Shown here in pieces: positions 43,569-52,836 of a DNA stretch of 59,658 nucleotides. The stretch's first letter is position 1, and every line of letters starts with the position of its first letter. The DNA is from DASUPK01 sp963747425. GTDB lineage: Bacteria; Actinomycetota; Thermoleophilia; Solirubrobacterales; 70-9. The notes beneath the pieces are model-generated. The model saw only the letters and a list, made by a program, of their open reading frames with translations. It had not been told where the DNA came from and ran no database searches. The stretch covers positions 1 to 59,658 of the forward strand of contig CAVVFJ010000003.1 of assembly GCA_963747425.1 (NCBI GenBank), read 5' to 3'. The position numbers were made by a program, and so were the translations under genes.

Positions 43569-44749
43569 CGTTTCTCCTTTTCGCTGGATTCGCTGGCAAA
43601 AGCTCGGTCGATCTCCTTCCGGATCCGCGCGAAGGCGCGCGGCTCGTCGACGGTGAGGACGCCGACGGGACGCCCCTGCCGGGTGTAGGCGACGGAGAAG
43701 CGGCGGTCGGCGGGTCGACCCTCGATCGTGATCTCGTCGGCCAGATCGGCGTGGCCGAAGTACTGGATGCGTATCCCGTACTGGTCGCTCCAGAAGCTCG
43801 GCAGTGGCCCCGCCTGCGGCCGCTCACCGACGATGGCCCGCGCGACGTCCGCGCCCTGTCGCGCCGCCGAGTCCCAGTGCTCGCTGCGCCGGTGGGTGCC
43901 GAGGCGATGATCGAAGCTGATGGCGACGTCGCCCGCCGCGAAGACGTGTGGAACCTGCGTTCGCCCGGCACCGTCGGTGATCACTCCGTCGGTTCCGAGT
44001 GGGCTTCCCTTCAGCCAGCCCGAGTCGGGAGCGACACCGATGCCGACCACGACCGCGTCGCAGGCGAGGGTCCCGCCGCCGCTCAGCTCCAGCTCCTCCA
44101 CCGAGCCGTTGCCGCGAGCTCCCTCCAGCTTCGTCGAGAGCCTGACGTCGACCCCCTGGTCGGTATGCATTCCCATCAGGGTCCGGCCGATCCGCTCGCC
44201 CAGAACCGCCCCGAGCGGAGCCGGGAGCGCCTCGACGATCGTCACCTCGGCGCCTGCCGCACGAGCGGTCGACGCGACCTCCTGGCCGATGAAGCCCGCT
44301 CCGACGATGGCGAGCCTGACCCCCTTGCGGAGCTCGGGCCGCAGCCTCCGCGCGTCGGCGATGGTCCGCAGGTAGTGAACGTTCGAGTAGCCCTCGAGCT
44401 GGGGAAGGATCCGCGGTGCGCTGCCCGTGGCGATGACCAGGTCCTCATAGGCCAGCTCGCCGCCGTCGTCGAGTCGCACCCGGCGGCGCCTGGCATCGAG
44501 CCCCACGGCGCGGCGGAAGACCAGATCCACCTGCTGGTCCGCGTACCACCGCGCCGGGCGGAAGCCGACCTCGGATTCGTCCAGCTCGCCGGCGAGCAGC
44601 TCCTTGGAGAGCGGCGGCCGGTCGTAGGGCAGCTCGGCCTCGCCGCACACCATCGCGACCCTGCCCTCGTAGCCGCGCGCCCGCAGCGTCTCCAGGCAGC
44701 GCTGGGAGGCCAGGCCCCCGCCGACGATCAGGACACCGTCGCCCCTCAT
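43565..44749 (-). CDS. Ferredoxin reductase-type FAD/NAD(P) oxidoreductase
   Basis: 394 residues. FAD motif VLIVGGGLASQRCLETL, PYDRPPLSKELLAG, NAD motif LAIVGAGFIGQEVASTA, and VPHVFAAGDVAI; a C-terminal reductase domain follows. This is the class that feeds NAD(P)H electrons to ferredoxins (putidaredoxin-reductase type). ATG 44749 overlaps the membrane reductase stop. Confidence 0.93.
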   Translation of the reverse strand: MRGDGVLIVGGGLASQRCLETLRARGYEGRVAMVCGEAELPYDRPPLSKELLAGELDESEVGFRPARWYADQQVDLVFRRAVGLDARRRRVRLDDGGELAYEDLVIATGSAPRILPQLEGYSNVHYLRTIADARRLRPELRKGVRLAIVGAGFIGQEVASTARAAGAEVTIVEALPAPLGAVLGERIGRTLMGMHTDQGVDVRLSTKLEGARGNGSVEELELSGGGTLACDAVVVGIGVAPDSGWLKGSPLGTDGVITDGAGRTQVPHVFAAGDVAISFDHRLGTHRRSEHWDSAARQGADVARAIVGERPQAGPLPSFWSDQYGIRIQYFGHADLADEITIEGRPADRRFSVAYTRQGRPVGVLTVDEPRAFARIRKEIDRAFASESSEKEKR

Positions 44750-45417
44750 GCGACCGCCGGCTCCTCGATCTCGCGGCGGCGATGCCGCGGCGGGATCTCG
44801 ACGTCGGGCGGAAGCTCGCGGCCGCTGCCCTCGATCGCCCCGCGCCGCTCGCCGGCCTTTCTCGCACGGGCTCGTCCCCGGCGGATCCCCTGGACGACGC
44901 GTGCCGCGAAGAGGACGGCGACGACCGCGACGCTGGCCACCACTGGCCAGAAGAGCCAGGGGCTCGAGGCGTCCGTTCCGGCGCCCAGCGTATGCATGAC
45001 CCCGAGGGCGTAGACGACGATCGTCGCCTTGTGGGCACGCCGCCAGAGGCGTGGGCCGATGTGGCGGCGCGCGTAGAAGCTCAGTCCGAGCAGCGCCGCG
45101 AGCCAGCCGGCCGTGATCCCGAAGCCGACCCAGAGGGTCTTGTAGGCCATTACGAAGGGGATCGCGATCCCCGCGGGGCCCGGGTTGAGCCAGGGGTCGC
45201 CGAGAAGCGTGAGCCCGTGCACCGCGATCGCCACCAGCCCGGTGAGCGCGGTCTGTTCGTGGATCGCGCTCAGGACGCGCCCGGCGCCCGGCCTGCGGGA
45301 GAGCTTGCCGGCCATCATCAGGCCGAGGACGACGGAGATGGTGACCAGCCCGAGCGCGACCACGCCGGAGGCTCGGCTGGCAAGCCACCAGGCATGCTGG
45401 GTCAGAGCCTGGCTCAT
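44746..45417 (-). CDS. Ferric-reductase-like heme membrane protein
   Basis: 223 residues with six membrane helices and His pairs in helices (IHEQTALTGLVAIAVHGLTLL and RRAHKATIVVYALGVMHTLG) that fit the bis-heme ferric-reductase-like domain. A basic cytoplasmic tail follows. It could pass electrons across the membrane to a flavin carrier. Overlaps both neighbours by 4 bases. Confidence 0.88.
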   Translation of the reverse strand: MSQALTQHAWWLASRASGVVALGLVTISVVLGLMMAGKLSRRPGAGRVLSAIHEQTALTGLVAIAVHGLTLLGDPWLNPGPAGIAIPFVMAYKTLWVGFGITAGWLAALLGLSFYARRHIGPRLWRRAHKATIVVYALGVMHTLGAGTDASSPWLFWPVVASVAVVAVLFAARVVQGIRRGRARARKAGERRGAIEGSGRELPPDVEIPPRHRRREIEEPAVA

Positions 45418-46418
45418 CGCCGGACACCACCCGCGGTCGCCGGGACGGCGCGAAGTCCGAGGCTTCGCCGGCCGACGAGCTTGGCGCTAACCGGCCCGAC
45501 GAGCTCGACTTCGCCGGTCTCGTCCACCAGCATCCCGCCGCGTTCGGCGAGCAGCTCGCGAGCGGCCTTCGGGCCGCTCAGCAGGGCCGCCTTGGAGAGG
45601 GTCTCTGCCTCGAGGGCGTCGGCCCCAAGGGCGGTCACGCCGACGAGACCGGTCCAGGCGGGCTCGCCGGTGCTCGGGTCGAGAAGGTGATGGGCGAAGG
45701 AGCCGTCGTCGCGGCGCCAGACGCGGGTGTCGATGCCGGAGCTCGCGATTCCGCCCGTGGACACGTAGAAGATCGCCGCTGCCTCGCCGTCGACCGGATG
45801 GCGGGCGTGGATTGGAAACGGGTCGAGCTGGAGGGCGAAGCCCCCGACGCGCACGTCGCCGCCGCAGTCGACCACGTAGCGGGAATAGCCCCGCAGCCGC
45901 TCGGCGATCAGATCGGCCGCCAGCCCCTTGCCGCTGCCGCCGGTGTCGAAGCCGACTCCGGGCGGGCGGCGGATTGTGCCCGCCTCGTCGTCGACCTCGA
46001 TCAGCTGCCACTCGGCGGTGCGGCGCGGGCGCGCGGGACGGCGCTCCGGGGCGAGTGCGAGTGCGTCCGCGAGCGGAACCGGCTGCTCGCCGGCTCGCGA
46101 CTGCGAGTAGCCCGCGGCGACGATCGCGTCGAGCAGGGTCGGATCGACCAGGCCGCCCGTCCTCTCCGCCGCCCACAGACCCGCCCGGACCGCGTCGCGA
46201 AGAAGCGGCGAGGCGGAGACCTCGGGCTGCGGATCCTCGTTCAGCGAGGTCAACTCGCTGTCGGCGCGGAAGCGCGACAGAACAGCCTCGAAGTTTGCGA
46301 TGAACGCCCGGCTGCGCTCGGCCGCGTCGCCGGCCGGAGGCGAGCCCGGCAGGGGCTCGCCGACGAGCACCCGGACCTCGCAGCCCATCGCGTCGAAGCT
46401 GAGGTCGTGGAGGGTCAT
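45414..46418 (-). CDS. apbE: FAD:protein FMN transferase
   Basis: 334 residues, ApbE family: FDAMGCEVRVLVGE, LSRFRADSELTSLNE, the FAD-binding GFDTGGSGKGLAAD, and the metal/FAD segment SFAHHLLDPSTGEP. Attaches FMN covalently to Thr/Ser of partner proteins outside the membrane. It lies between the heme membrane protein and two small anchored proteins, so its substrate is probably encoded here or nearby. Confidence 0.95.
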   Translation of the reverse strand: MTLHDLSFDAMGCEVRVLVGEPLPGSPPAGDAAERSRAFIANFEAVLSRFRADSELTSLNEDPQPEVSASPLLRDAVRAGLWAAERTGGLVDPTLLDAIVAAGYSQSRAGEQPVPLADALALAPERRPARPRRTAEWQLIEVDDEAGTIRRPPGVGFDTGGSGKGLAADLIAERLRGYSRYVVDCGGDVRVGGFALQLDPFPIHARHPVDGEAAAIFYVSTGGIASSGIDTRVWRRDDGSFAHHLLDPSTGEPAWTGLVGVTALGADALEAETLSKAALLSGPKAARELLAERGGMLVDETGEVELVGPVSAKLVGRRSLGLRAVPATAGGVRR

Positions 46419-46720
46419 GACGAGGAGGTCGCCACCGGCGCCGGCGCGGCGACTGGTCCGGACGTCGAGTTGCTGGAGGTGGAGGCGCCGGCGGTGCCAC
46501 CGGTCGCCGGGATCACCTTGGTGATGATCAGCTTCTTCGCGGGCCTGGTGATCGGGTGTGGCTGGCCTGCCGCCACGGCCCCGACGGCCGGGTCCCTGCC
46601 CGAGCTCAGCTGGAAGGCGAGGAACTCGAAGGCGACGCCGAAGACGGCGAGCGCCGCCAGCACCGTCGGCAGGGGACGCGGCTTGCGCGGGCGGGTGCCC
46701 GCCTCCGGGCGCTCAGTCAT
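46415..46720 (-). CDS. Small membrane-anchored protein of the apbE operon
   Basis: 101 residues: a basic N-terminus, one helix (LPTVLAALAVFGVAFEFLAFQL), then a Ser/Thr/Ala/Gly-rich extracytoplasmic tail. No recognised domain. Overlaps apbE by ATGA. Confidence 0.65.
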   Translation of the reverse strand: MTERPEAGTRPRKPRPLPTVLAALAVFGVAFEFLAFQLSSGRDPAVGAVAAGQPHPITRPAKKLIITKVIPATGGTAGASTSSNSTSGPVAAPAPVATSSS

Positions 46721-46976
46721 CCTGGCCGCCCTGGCCGACCTTGGTGCTGCGCGGCAGCACCTGCGAGGCCGGCACGTTGACCGCCTGAGCGCTCGTGGCT
46801 CCGCTGGCGCCGGTGGTCACTTGAGGCGAGCTCTGCCCGCCCTGGGTGTGTGCCGCGGCCGGAGCGACCGTGACCGGCACTTGGCCGGCGGGATTCGAGG
46901 CCATCGCATAGCCACCGAGTCCGCCGAGGCCGAAGACGACCGCCGCAACCGCGAGTTTGGTTCTGAAGTCCTTCAC
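46713..46976 (-). CDS. Small anchored protein with an SGAT sequence
   Basis: 87 residues: an N-terminal hydrophobic helix with GLGGLGGYAM (shared with the protein at 47083-47565) and a low-complexity tail. Residues 58-61 are SGAT, the core of the ApbE flavinylation motif, though the preceding Asp is missing and no FMN-binding domain surrounds it. First gene of the overlapping operon leading to apbE. Confidence 0.65.
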   Translation of the reverse strand: MKDFRTKLAVAAVVFGLGGLGGYAMASNPAGQVPVTVAPAAAHTQGGQSSPQVTTGASGATSAQAVNVPASQVLPRSTKVGQGGQDD

Positions 46977-47082
46977 CGCATCTGCTCCTTCGATCGTGCT
47001 GTGTTACGGCGAGTGTGCAGAGCACCCCTCAAGCGGCAGTGGAACTCCGGGTTAGGGTTTGGGAAGGGTTGGCGGGACGCGC

Positions 47083-47565
47083 TCAGTCGTCCCCGCCCTC
47101 CTTCTCGCCGCCGTCGTTGCCCGCCGCGCCGCCTGCACCGCCGGAGGCGCCGCTCGATCCGGTCGAGACGGGTGGCTTGCTCGAGCCACCGCCCGACGAG
47201 CCGCTGCTGCCGGTGTTGACCGGCTTGTGGTTGCTGCCGCCCGAGTGGCTTGACGATCCGCTGCTGCCGGTGTGCACCGGCCGGCCGCTGCCGCTCGATC
47301 CGGAGGACGTGGAGCCGCTCGAGCCGGTGGAGACCGGCTCGGAGGCGAGAGCCCGCCTGCTGGCGGCCGCCCGTGCCTGCTGGACGGCCTTCGGCGTCGG
47401 CTTCGGCTTCTTCGCGTGAATGGTCCGCCGGACCACCTTGGTGCCCTCCGCGAGCACCCCATTGCCGTCCTGCGAGTTCTTGCTCTGGCTCATCGCGTAG
47501 CCGCCCAGGCCACCCAGGCCCAGGGCCAGCGCGAACGTGGCGATCTTGATCCTCAGGTTCCGCAC
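47083..47565 (-). CDS. Anchored protein with TGSSGS repeats
   Basis: 160 residues: a hydrophobic N-terminus with GLGGLGGYAM, a basic segment, and four repeats of P-V-x-T-G-S-S-G-S/A spaced 18-22 residues (EPVSTGSSGS, RPVHTGSSGS, KPVNTGSSGS, PPVSTGSSGA), ending acidic. Related by its N-terminus to the 46713 protein. Likely an extracytoplasmic linker or stalk. No catalytic domain. Confidence 0.65.
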   Translation of the reverse strand: MRNLRIKIATFALALGLGGLGGYAMSQSKNSQDGNGVLAEGTKVVRRTIHAKKPKPTPKAVQQARAAASRRALASEPVSTGSSGSTSSGSSGSGRPVHTGSSGSSSHSGGSNHKPVNTGSSGSSGGGSSKPPVSTGSSGASGGAGGAAGNDGGEKEGGDD

Positions 47566-47705
47566 CTTCCACTCCTGACGTCCGTTGACGGGAGACCGGA
47601 TTCTCAGTAGCGCGGGGCAAGGGCCCGGGGAGCGGCAGGTAAAGAGAAGGGAAGGGATGTCCCGGAGAGCCGGCGGCGATCGGATACGGCGCTACATTGG
47701 CTCGT

Positions 47706-48422
47706 ATGCCCGGCTCACAGGCCTCGCGGCGGATTCTGTTCGTCGAGGACGAGGCCGCCATCTACGAGCCTTTCTCCAAGGCCCTGCGCCGCAACGGATT
47801 CGAACCGGTGATTGCGCGCACCGCAGCCGAGGCCGTGAGCTCGGCCGGGCAGATGGAACCCGATTTGGTCCTGCTCGACCTGAACCTGCCGGACGGGGAC
47901 GGGTCCGATGTCTGCCGGACCCTGCGCAAGAGCTCAGACGTCCCGATCGTCATGCTGACCGCGCGGGGCACGGAGATGGACCGCGTCCTGGGCCTCGAGC
48001 TCGGCGCGGACGACTACGTGGTGAAGCCGTTCAGCTCCCGCGAGCTGATCTCGAGGATCCGCGCCGTCCTGCGGCGAGCGCGCTCGGACTCCCAGGCCCC
48101 GGCGGAGCCGATCGAGGTCGGCGCGCTGCGCATCGACCCCGGCGCCCGCTCCGTGCTGCTCTCCGGCGAGCCCGTGAAGCTCGCGCGCAGGGAGTTCGAC
48201 CTGCTCGCCGAGCTGGCGCGCAACGCCGGCCAGGTGGTAACCCGCGAGGACCTGATGTCCCGCGTCTGGGACGTCAACTGGTTCGGCTCCACCAAGACAC
48301 TCGACGTGCACATCCGGACGCTCCGCCGCAAGCTGGGAGACGACAGCGCGAATCCACGCTTCATCGAGACGCTGCGCGGGGTCGGCTTCCGCCTGCTCAC
48401 GCCCGAGGACGGTTCGCCGTAA
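47706..48422 (+). CDS. OmpR-family response regulator
   Basis: 238 residues: receiver domain (ILFVEDEAAIYEPF, Asp in LVLLDLNLPDGDG, Lys in YVVKPFSS) and winged-helix output (LARREFDLLAELARNAGQVVTREDLMSRVW, TLDVHIRTLRRKLGD, TLRGVGFRL). Divergent from the anchored-protein/apbE operon, which it may control. ATG 47706 was preferred to the TTG at 47697. Confidence 0.95.
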   Translation: MPGSQASRRILFVEDEAAIYEPFSKALRRNGFEPVIARTAAEAVSSAGQMEPDLVLLDLNLPDGDGSDVCRTLRKSSDVPIVMLTARGTEMDRVLGLELGADDYVVKPFSSRELISRIRAVLRRARSDSQAPAEPIEVGALRIDPGARSVLLSGEPVKLARREFDLLAELARNAGQVVTREDLMSRVWDVNWFGSTKTLDVHIRTLRRKLGDDSANPRFIETLRGVGFRLLTPEDGSP

Positions 48423-48436
48423 GCCTTCGGCTCGGA

Positions 48437-49822
48437 TTGACGATCGCGGTGGCGTACCTGCTGCTGCTCGCGCTGGTCGCCTTCGGCGTGCCGCTCGGAG
48501 TCAGCCTCGGCAAGCGGGTCGACTCCGAGGTGCGGTCGCAGGCCAGAAGCCAGGCGGAGGTCGTCGCGGCGAGCGCCCCCGAGCTTGTGGAGCACTCCCA
48601 GACAGCAACTCTGCAGCGCCTGGTGGTCCGCTCCGCCGAGGCGCAGCGCGGCCGCGTGATCGTGGTCGACGCCAAGGGAACGGTCATCGCCGACAGCGGC
48701 ATCCCCGCCGAGATCGGCGTCGACTACTCCTCCCGCCCCGAGGTGGCGAAGGCGCTCAACGGGATGACCTCTCAGGAGGTCCGCCGGAGCGCCACGCTCG
48801 GCGAGGACCTGCTCGCCACCGCGGTGCCCATCCTGCAGACAGGCAAGCCGATCGGCGCCGTTCGGGTGACCCAGAGCAACTCGGCGGTCAGCGACGCCAC
48901 CCACTCGGCGATAGTCCGCCTGGTCGGCCTCGGAGCGATCGTGCTCCTGCTCGGAGGGCTCGCCGGAGCCCTGATCGCACGGGAGACGTCCCGGCCGATC
49001 GGGCGCCTCGAGCGAGCCGCACAGCAGGTCGAGGGGGGCGACCTCGGCACCCGGGCGAAGGTCGAGGGGAGCAGCGAGCAGCGCGCACTGGCGCGCTCCT
49101 TCAACAGCATGACCGAGCGGCTCGAGCGCCTGCTGGGAAGCCAGCGAGATTTCGTGGCCGACGCCTCGCACCAGCTCCGCACCCCGCTGACGGGCATCCG
49201 CCTGCAGCTCGAGGAGCTCCGCGACGAGGTCCCCTCCGGCGATCCGCGGGCCGCGGAGCTCGATGCCGCGCTCAAGGAGGTCGACCGGCTGGCGAGCATC
49301 GTCAACGAGCTCCTCATCCTGAGCCGGGCGGGCGAGCGGGAGATGCCCGCCGAGGTGATCAACGTCGAGGCCGGTGTGGACCAGGCGGTGACCCGCTGGC
49401 GAAAGGCGGCGGGCGACGCGGGCATCGAGCTGACCCACGCCCGGAACGGCGGCGCCCCGAGCTGCGTCTGTGCCCGCTCGGACTTCGATCGCGTCCTCGA
49501 CTCCGTGATCGAGAACGCCGTGCTCTATTCGCCGCCGGACTCCGAGGTCAGCGTGGTGACGACGCCCGAGCGAATCGAGGTCCTCGACCGCGGGCCCGGG
49601 CTCGAACCCGGTGAGGAGGAGATGGTCTTCGAGAGGTTCCATCGCGGCCGGGCCGGCCGCAAGGGCCGCCCGGGGACCGGGCTCGGCCTCTCGATCGCGC
49701 GCGAGCTCGCCTCAGCCTGGGGCGGCGAGGTCACGATCGCCAATCGGGAGGGCGGCGGCGCCCGGGCGGTGATCGCCCTCCCCCGCCGCGCGGCCGCCGA
49801 TTCCGGAGGTGCGCCGGGATGA
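48437..49822 (+). CDS. Membrane sensor histidine kinase
   Basis: About 461 residues: two helices (TIAVAYLLLLALVAFGVPLGVSL and IVRLVGLGAIVLLLGGLAGALI) bounding a sensor loop, HAMP, HisKA with DASHQLRTPLTGIRLQLEEL, and HATPase_c with VIENAVLYSPP, DRGPGLEPGE, GTGLGLSIA. A TTG start is assumed; the frame is open further upstream inside the regulator gene. Cognate partner of the preceding OmpR regulator. Confidence 0.92.
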   Translation: MTIAVAYLLLLALVAFGVPLGVSLGKRVDSEVRSQARSQAEVVAASAPELVEHSQTATLQRLVVRSAEAQRGRVIVVDAKGTVIADSGIPAEIGVDYSSRPEVAKALNGMTSQEVRRSATLGEDLLATAVPILQTGKPIGAVRVTQSNSAVSDATHSAIVRLVGLGAIVLLLGGLAGALIARETSRPIGRLERAAQQVEGGDLGTRAKVEGSSEQRALARSFNSMTERLERLLGSQRDFVADASHQLRTPLTGIRLQLEELRDEVPSGDPRAAELDAALKEVDRLASIVNELLILSRAGEREMPAEVINVEAGVDQAVTRWRKAAGDAGIELTHARNGGAPSCVCARSDFDRVLDSVIENAVLYSPPDSEVSVVTTPERIEVLDRGPGLEPGEEEMVFERFHRGRAGRKGRPGTGLGLSIARELASAWGGEVTIANREGGGARAVIALPRRAAADSGGAPG

Positions 49823-50229
49823 CCGCCTCCACCCTGCGCTGGCCCCTGTTCGCCCTGATCGGCCTGCTGGTCGCGGTTGCCGTCGCGCTGCTCGCAAACG
49901 GGTTGGTGAGCGAGAGCATCGGGATCACCTCCGAGCCGGTCACGGCGGGCGAATCGCTCTCGCCGAAGCGGGCTCATCGAGAGCATCGCCCACGCCGGCA
50001 GAGCCAGGCGCCCACGCAGACCACCTCGACCGCGGGACCGGGCTACACCGGAACCGTCTCGAGCGGCGCCGGCTCCGACAACTCGTCTTCGGATCAGCCT
50101 CAGGCTGACGATTCGAAGCCGAAGGGCAGCCTGAACTCCGCGCCGCCCACCCCAACGAGCCCGGCGCCGGCGCCATCCACCGGCGGGAGCTCTGACACCT
50201 CGACGAAGGCCGAGCCGGGCGACGACTGA
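49819..50229 (+). CDS. Anchored low-complexity protein downstream of the kinase
   Basis: 136 residues: one N-terminal helix (LRWPLFALIGLLVAVAVALLA), then a disordered Ser/Pro/Thr/Asp-rich tail. Overlaps the kinase stop by 4 bases. Its style resembles the anchored proteins of the divergent apbE operon. Function unknown. Confidence 0.65.
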   Translation: MTASTLRWPLFALIGLLVAVAVALLANGLVSESIGITSEPVTAGESLSPKRAHREHRPRRQSQAPTQTTSTAGPGYTGTVSSGAGSDNSSSDQPQADDSKPKGSLNSAPPTPTSPAPAPSTGGSSDTSTKAEPGDD

Positions 50230-50259
50230 ACCTCGGCCCGCTAGCGGGATACTTGATCG

Positions 50260-52443
50260 GTGGACGAGGTCAAGACGATCGAGAGACGGCGGATCGTCGT
50301 ACGCGGGGTCGTGCAGGGAGTCGGCTTCCGGCCCTTCGTCCACCGGCTCGCGACGCGTTGGGGGCTCGGCGGCTTCGCGCTCAACGATGGCCGAGGCGTG
50401 ATCGTCGAGGTCGAGGGCGATCCGGTCGTGCTCGGGCTGTTCGAGGGCGAGCTGGTCGAGGAGGCGCCCCCGCACGCCTCGGTCGAGGAGCTCGCCACCT
50501 CCGGGGTGCCGCTGCGCGGAGAGCGGGAGTTCCGGATCGAGCAGAGCGCCGGCGACCCGGCCGGCGCCCTCATCCCACCTGACATCGCCACCTGCGAGGA
50601 GTGCCTGCGCGAGCTCTGGGACCCGGCCGACCGCCGCCACCGCTACCCGTTCATCAACTGCACCCGCTGCGGGCCGCGCTTCGCGATCGTGCGGCAGCCG
50701 CCATACGACCGCGCCAACACGACGATGGCCGGCTTCGAGATGTGCGAGGCGTGCCGCGCCGAGTACGAGGACCCGGCCGACCGGCGCTTTCACGCCGAGC
50801 CGATCGCCTGCCCCGAATGCGGGCCACGGCTTTCGATGCCGCTGGAGGAGGCCGTCGAGCTGCTGCTGGAGGGAGCGATCGTCGCGGTCAAGGGGCTGGG
50901 CGGCTACCACCTCGCCTGCGACGCGACCGACGAGAGCGCCGTCGCCCGGCTCCGCGCGCTGAAGCGCCGCGAGGAGAAGCCGTTCGCCGTGATGACCGCC
51001 GCCCCTGATCAGATCGCGCACCTCGACGAGCGCGAGCGGGAGCTGCTTGCCGGGTCTGCCGCGCCGATCGTCCTCGTCAGGCGGCGCCACAACACCGCGA
51101 TCGCGCCATCGGTGGCCCCCGGCACCGAGTGGCTCGGCGTGATGGCCCCCTACACCCCGCTCCATCATCTGCTCTGCGCCGATGCCGGCCGCCCGCTGGT
51201 GATGACCTCGGGCAACCGCTCGGACGAGCCGATCGCGACCGGCGACGACGAGGCCCGCGAGCGCCTCGGCGACATCGCCGACGCGTTCCTCTCCCACGAC
51301 CGCCCGATCCACCGCCGCTGCGAGGACTCGGTGGTGCGGCGGCAGCTGTACGTCCGGCGCTCGCGGGGTCTGACCCCAAAGGCGCTGCCGCTCTTTCGCT
51401 CCGGATCGGCTCCCATCCTGGCCACCGGGGCGGAGCTGAAGAGCACCTTCTGCGTCGTCCGGGACGAGCGAGCCTTCCTCTCCCCCCACCTCGGCGACCT
51501 CGACTCGCCGCTCGCCTACGAGGCCTTCCGATCCGATCTCGCCCTCTATCTGGAGATGCTCGGCGTGGAGCCCGAGGCGATCGCGCACGATCTCCACCCC
51601 GACTACCTCTCGACGCGCTGGGCTCTTGAGCAGGACGCCGAGACGATCGCCGTCCAGCACCACCACGCTCACGCTGCCGCCTGCCTCGCGGAGCACGGCG
51701 AGCCGGCGCCGGCGCTGGCGCTCGTCTTCGACGGCACCGGCTACGGGCCCGACGGCACGATCTGGGGCGGTGAGCTGCTCTGGGCCTCGCTCGATCGCTA
51801 TGAGCGCCTCGCCCACCTCGACCCGGTCCCGCTCCCCGGCGGCGAGGCGGCGATCCGTGAGCCCTGGCGGACGGCGGCCGCCTACCTCGAGGCCGCGGAG
51901 CGCCCGGTCCCGTTCGAGCACTGGCCGGAGGTCCGGCAGAGCCTGAAGGTGAACGCCCCGCTCTCCTCCGGGATGGGCCGCCTCTTCGACGCCGCCGCCG
52001 CCCTGCTCGGCGTCCGCGAGCAGGTCAGCTACGAGGGCCAGGCCGCGATCGAGCTCGAGCTGCTCGCCGGCGACGCGCATGCCGATCCCTATCCCTGCCG
52101 GATCGAGAATGGGCGCATCATTGGCGCTGACTTGATCGCCGCGGCCCACGACGACCTGGAGGCCGGCCGCCCTCGCGACCGGATCGCGGCGGCGTTCCAC
52201 GAGGGCGTGGCAGCCGTCGCGGCGCAGGTCTGTGCCGAGGCGACAGAGGCCCGGATGCCGGAGGGGCTGCTGCCGAAGGTAGTCCTCTCCGGCGGCAGCT
52301 TCCAGAACCTGCGCCTGCTCTGGAGCGTCAGCCGCAGACTCGGTAGCTTGGGGTTCGGTGTGCTGACCCACCGTCGCGTTCCCCCGAACGACGGCGGCAT
52401 CAGCTTCGGCCAGGCCGCGATCGCGGCGAGGAGAGTCGATTAG
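50260..52443 (+). CDS. hypF: Hydrogenase maturation carbamoyltransferase
   Basis: 727 residues. Acylphosphatase domain (VVQGVGFRPFVHRL), two zinc fingers (CEECL…CTRCG and CEACR…CPECG), a YrdC-like domain (AVKGLGGYHLACDA, PFAVM), and a Kae1-like domain with VQHHHAHAAACLAEH. Makes the carbamoyl-AMP used to build the CN ligands of [NiFe]-hydrogenase with HypE. The start is GTG. First gene of the hyp operon; no hydrogenase structural genes are in the window. Confidence 0.97.
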   Translation: MDEVKTIERRRIVVRGVVQGVGFRPFVHRLATRWGLGGFALNDGRGVIVEVEGDPVVLGLFEGELVEEAPPHASVEELATSGVPLRGEREFRIEQSAGDPAGALIPPDIATCEECLRELWDPADRRHRYPFINCTRCGPRFAIVRQPPYDRANTTMAGFEMCEACRAEYEDPADRRFHAEPIACPECGPRLSMPLEEAVELLLEGAIVAVKGLGGYHLACDATDESAVARLRALKRREEKPFAVMTAAPDQIAHLDERERELLAGSAAPIVLVRRRHNTAIAPSVAPGTEWLGVMAPYTPLHHLLCADAGRPLVMTSGNRSDEPIATGDDEARERLGDIADAFLSHDRPIHRRCEDSVVRRQLYVRRSRGLTPKALPLFRSGSAPILATGAELKSTFCVVRDERAFLSPHLGDLDSPLAYEAFRSDLALYLEMLGVEPEAIAHDLHPDYLSTRWALEQDAETIAVQHHHAHAAACLAEHGEPAPALALVFDGTGYGPDGTIWGGELLWASLDRYERLAHLDPVPLPGGEAAIREPWRTAAAYLEAAERPVPFEHWPEVRQSLKVNAPLSSGMGRLFDAAAALLGVREQVSYEGQAAIELELLAGDAHADPYPCRIENGRIIGADLIAAAHDDLEAGRPRDRIAAAFHEGVAAVAAQVCAEATEARMPEGLLPKVVLSGGSFQNLRLLWSVSRRLGSLGFGVLTHRRVPPNDGGISFGQAAIAARRVD

Positions 52444-52445
52444 CG

Positions 52446-52724
52446 ATGTGCCTTGGGATCCCCGGCCAGATCGTCGAGATCGTCGACACGGAGAACCGCG
52501 TCGCCAAGGTCGACGTCTCGGGCGTGCGGCGGAACTGCGACGTCGGCCTGCTCTGGGAAGGCACGGAGGCGGTCAGCGTCGGCGACTGGGTGCTGATCCA
52601 CGTCGGCTTCGCGATCTCCAGGATCGACGAGGGCGAGGCGCGCCAGACGCTCAGGGCACTCGAGGCCCTGGGACAGACCTACGAGGAGGAGCTCGCCGAT
52701 CTCAAGACCAGCGCGATCGACTGA
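52446..52724 (+). CDS. hypC: Hydrogenase assembly chaperone HypC
   Basis: 92 residues beginning MCLGIPGQI, whose Cys2 (after Met removal) binds the Fe(CN)2CO unit, and ending with the family GDWVLIHVGFAIS segment and a helix. Forms the scaffold complex with HypD. Two bases after hypF. Confidence 0.96.
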   Translation: MCLGIPGQIVEIVDTENRVAKVDVSGVRRNCDVGLLWEGTEAVSVGDWVLIHVGFAISRIDEGEARQTLRALEALGQTYEEELADLKTSAID

Positions 52725-52836
52725 GCAGCCGCGGATCGGCTGCGCCTCCCTCGACGAGGCGATCGCCCAGCGCTCGCGCGTCGTCGGCGACTTCTTCCAG
52801 CGCGAGGCCGCCGAGCTCGCCCGCGCCTGCCACGCG

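Noticed and set aside
47083..47565. CRISPR-like or VNTR array
   Set aside because: The periodicity is at protein level (TGSSGS) with variable DNA spacing; there are no constant repeats with unique spacers.
49525..52371. Very long open frame (948 codons) antisense to the kinase and hypF
   Set aside because: Composition is typical of antisense frames in high-GC coding DNA (Arg/Gly/Asp/Val-rich, no domains), and it lies fully opposite well-recognised genes.
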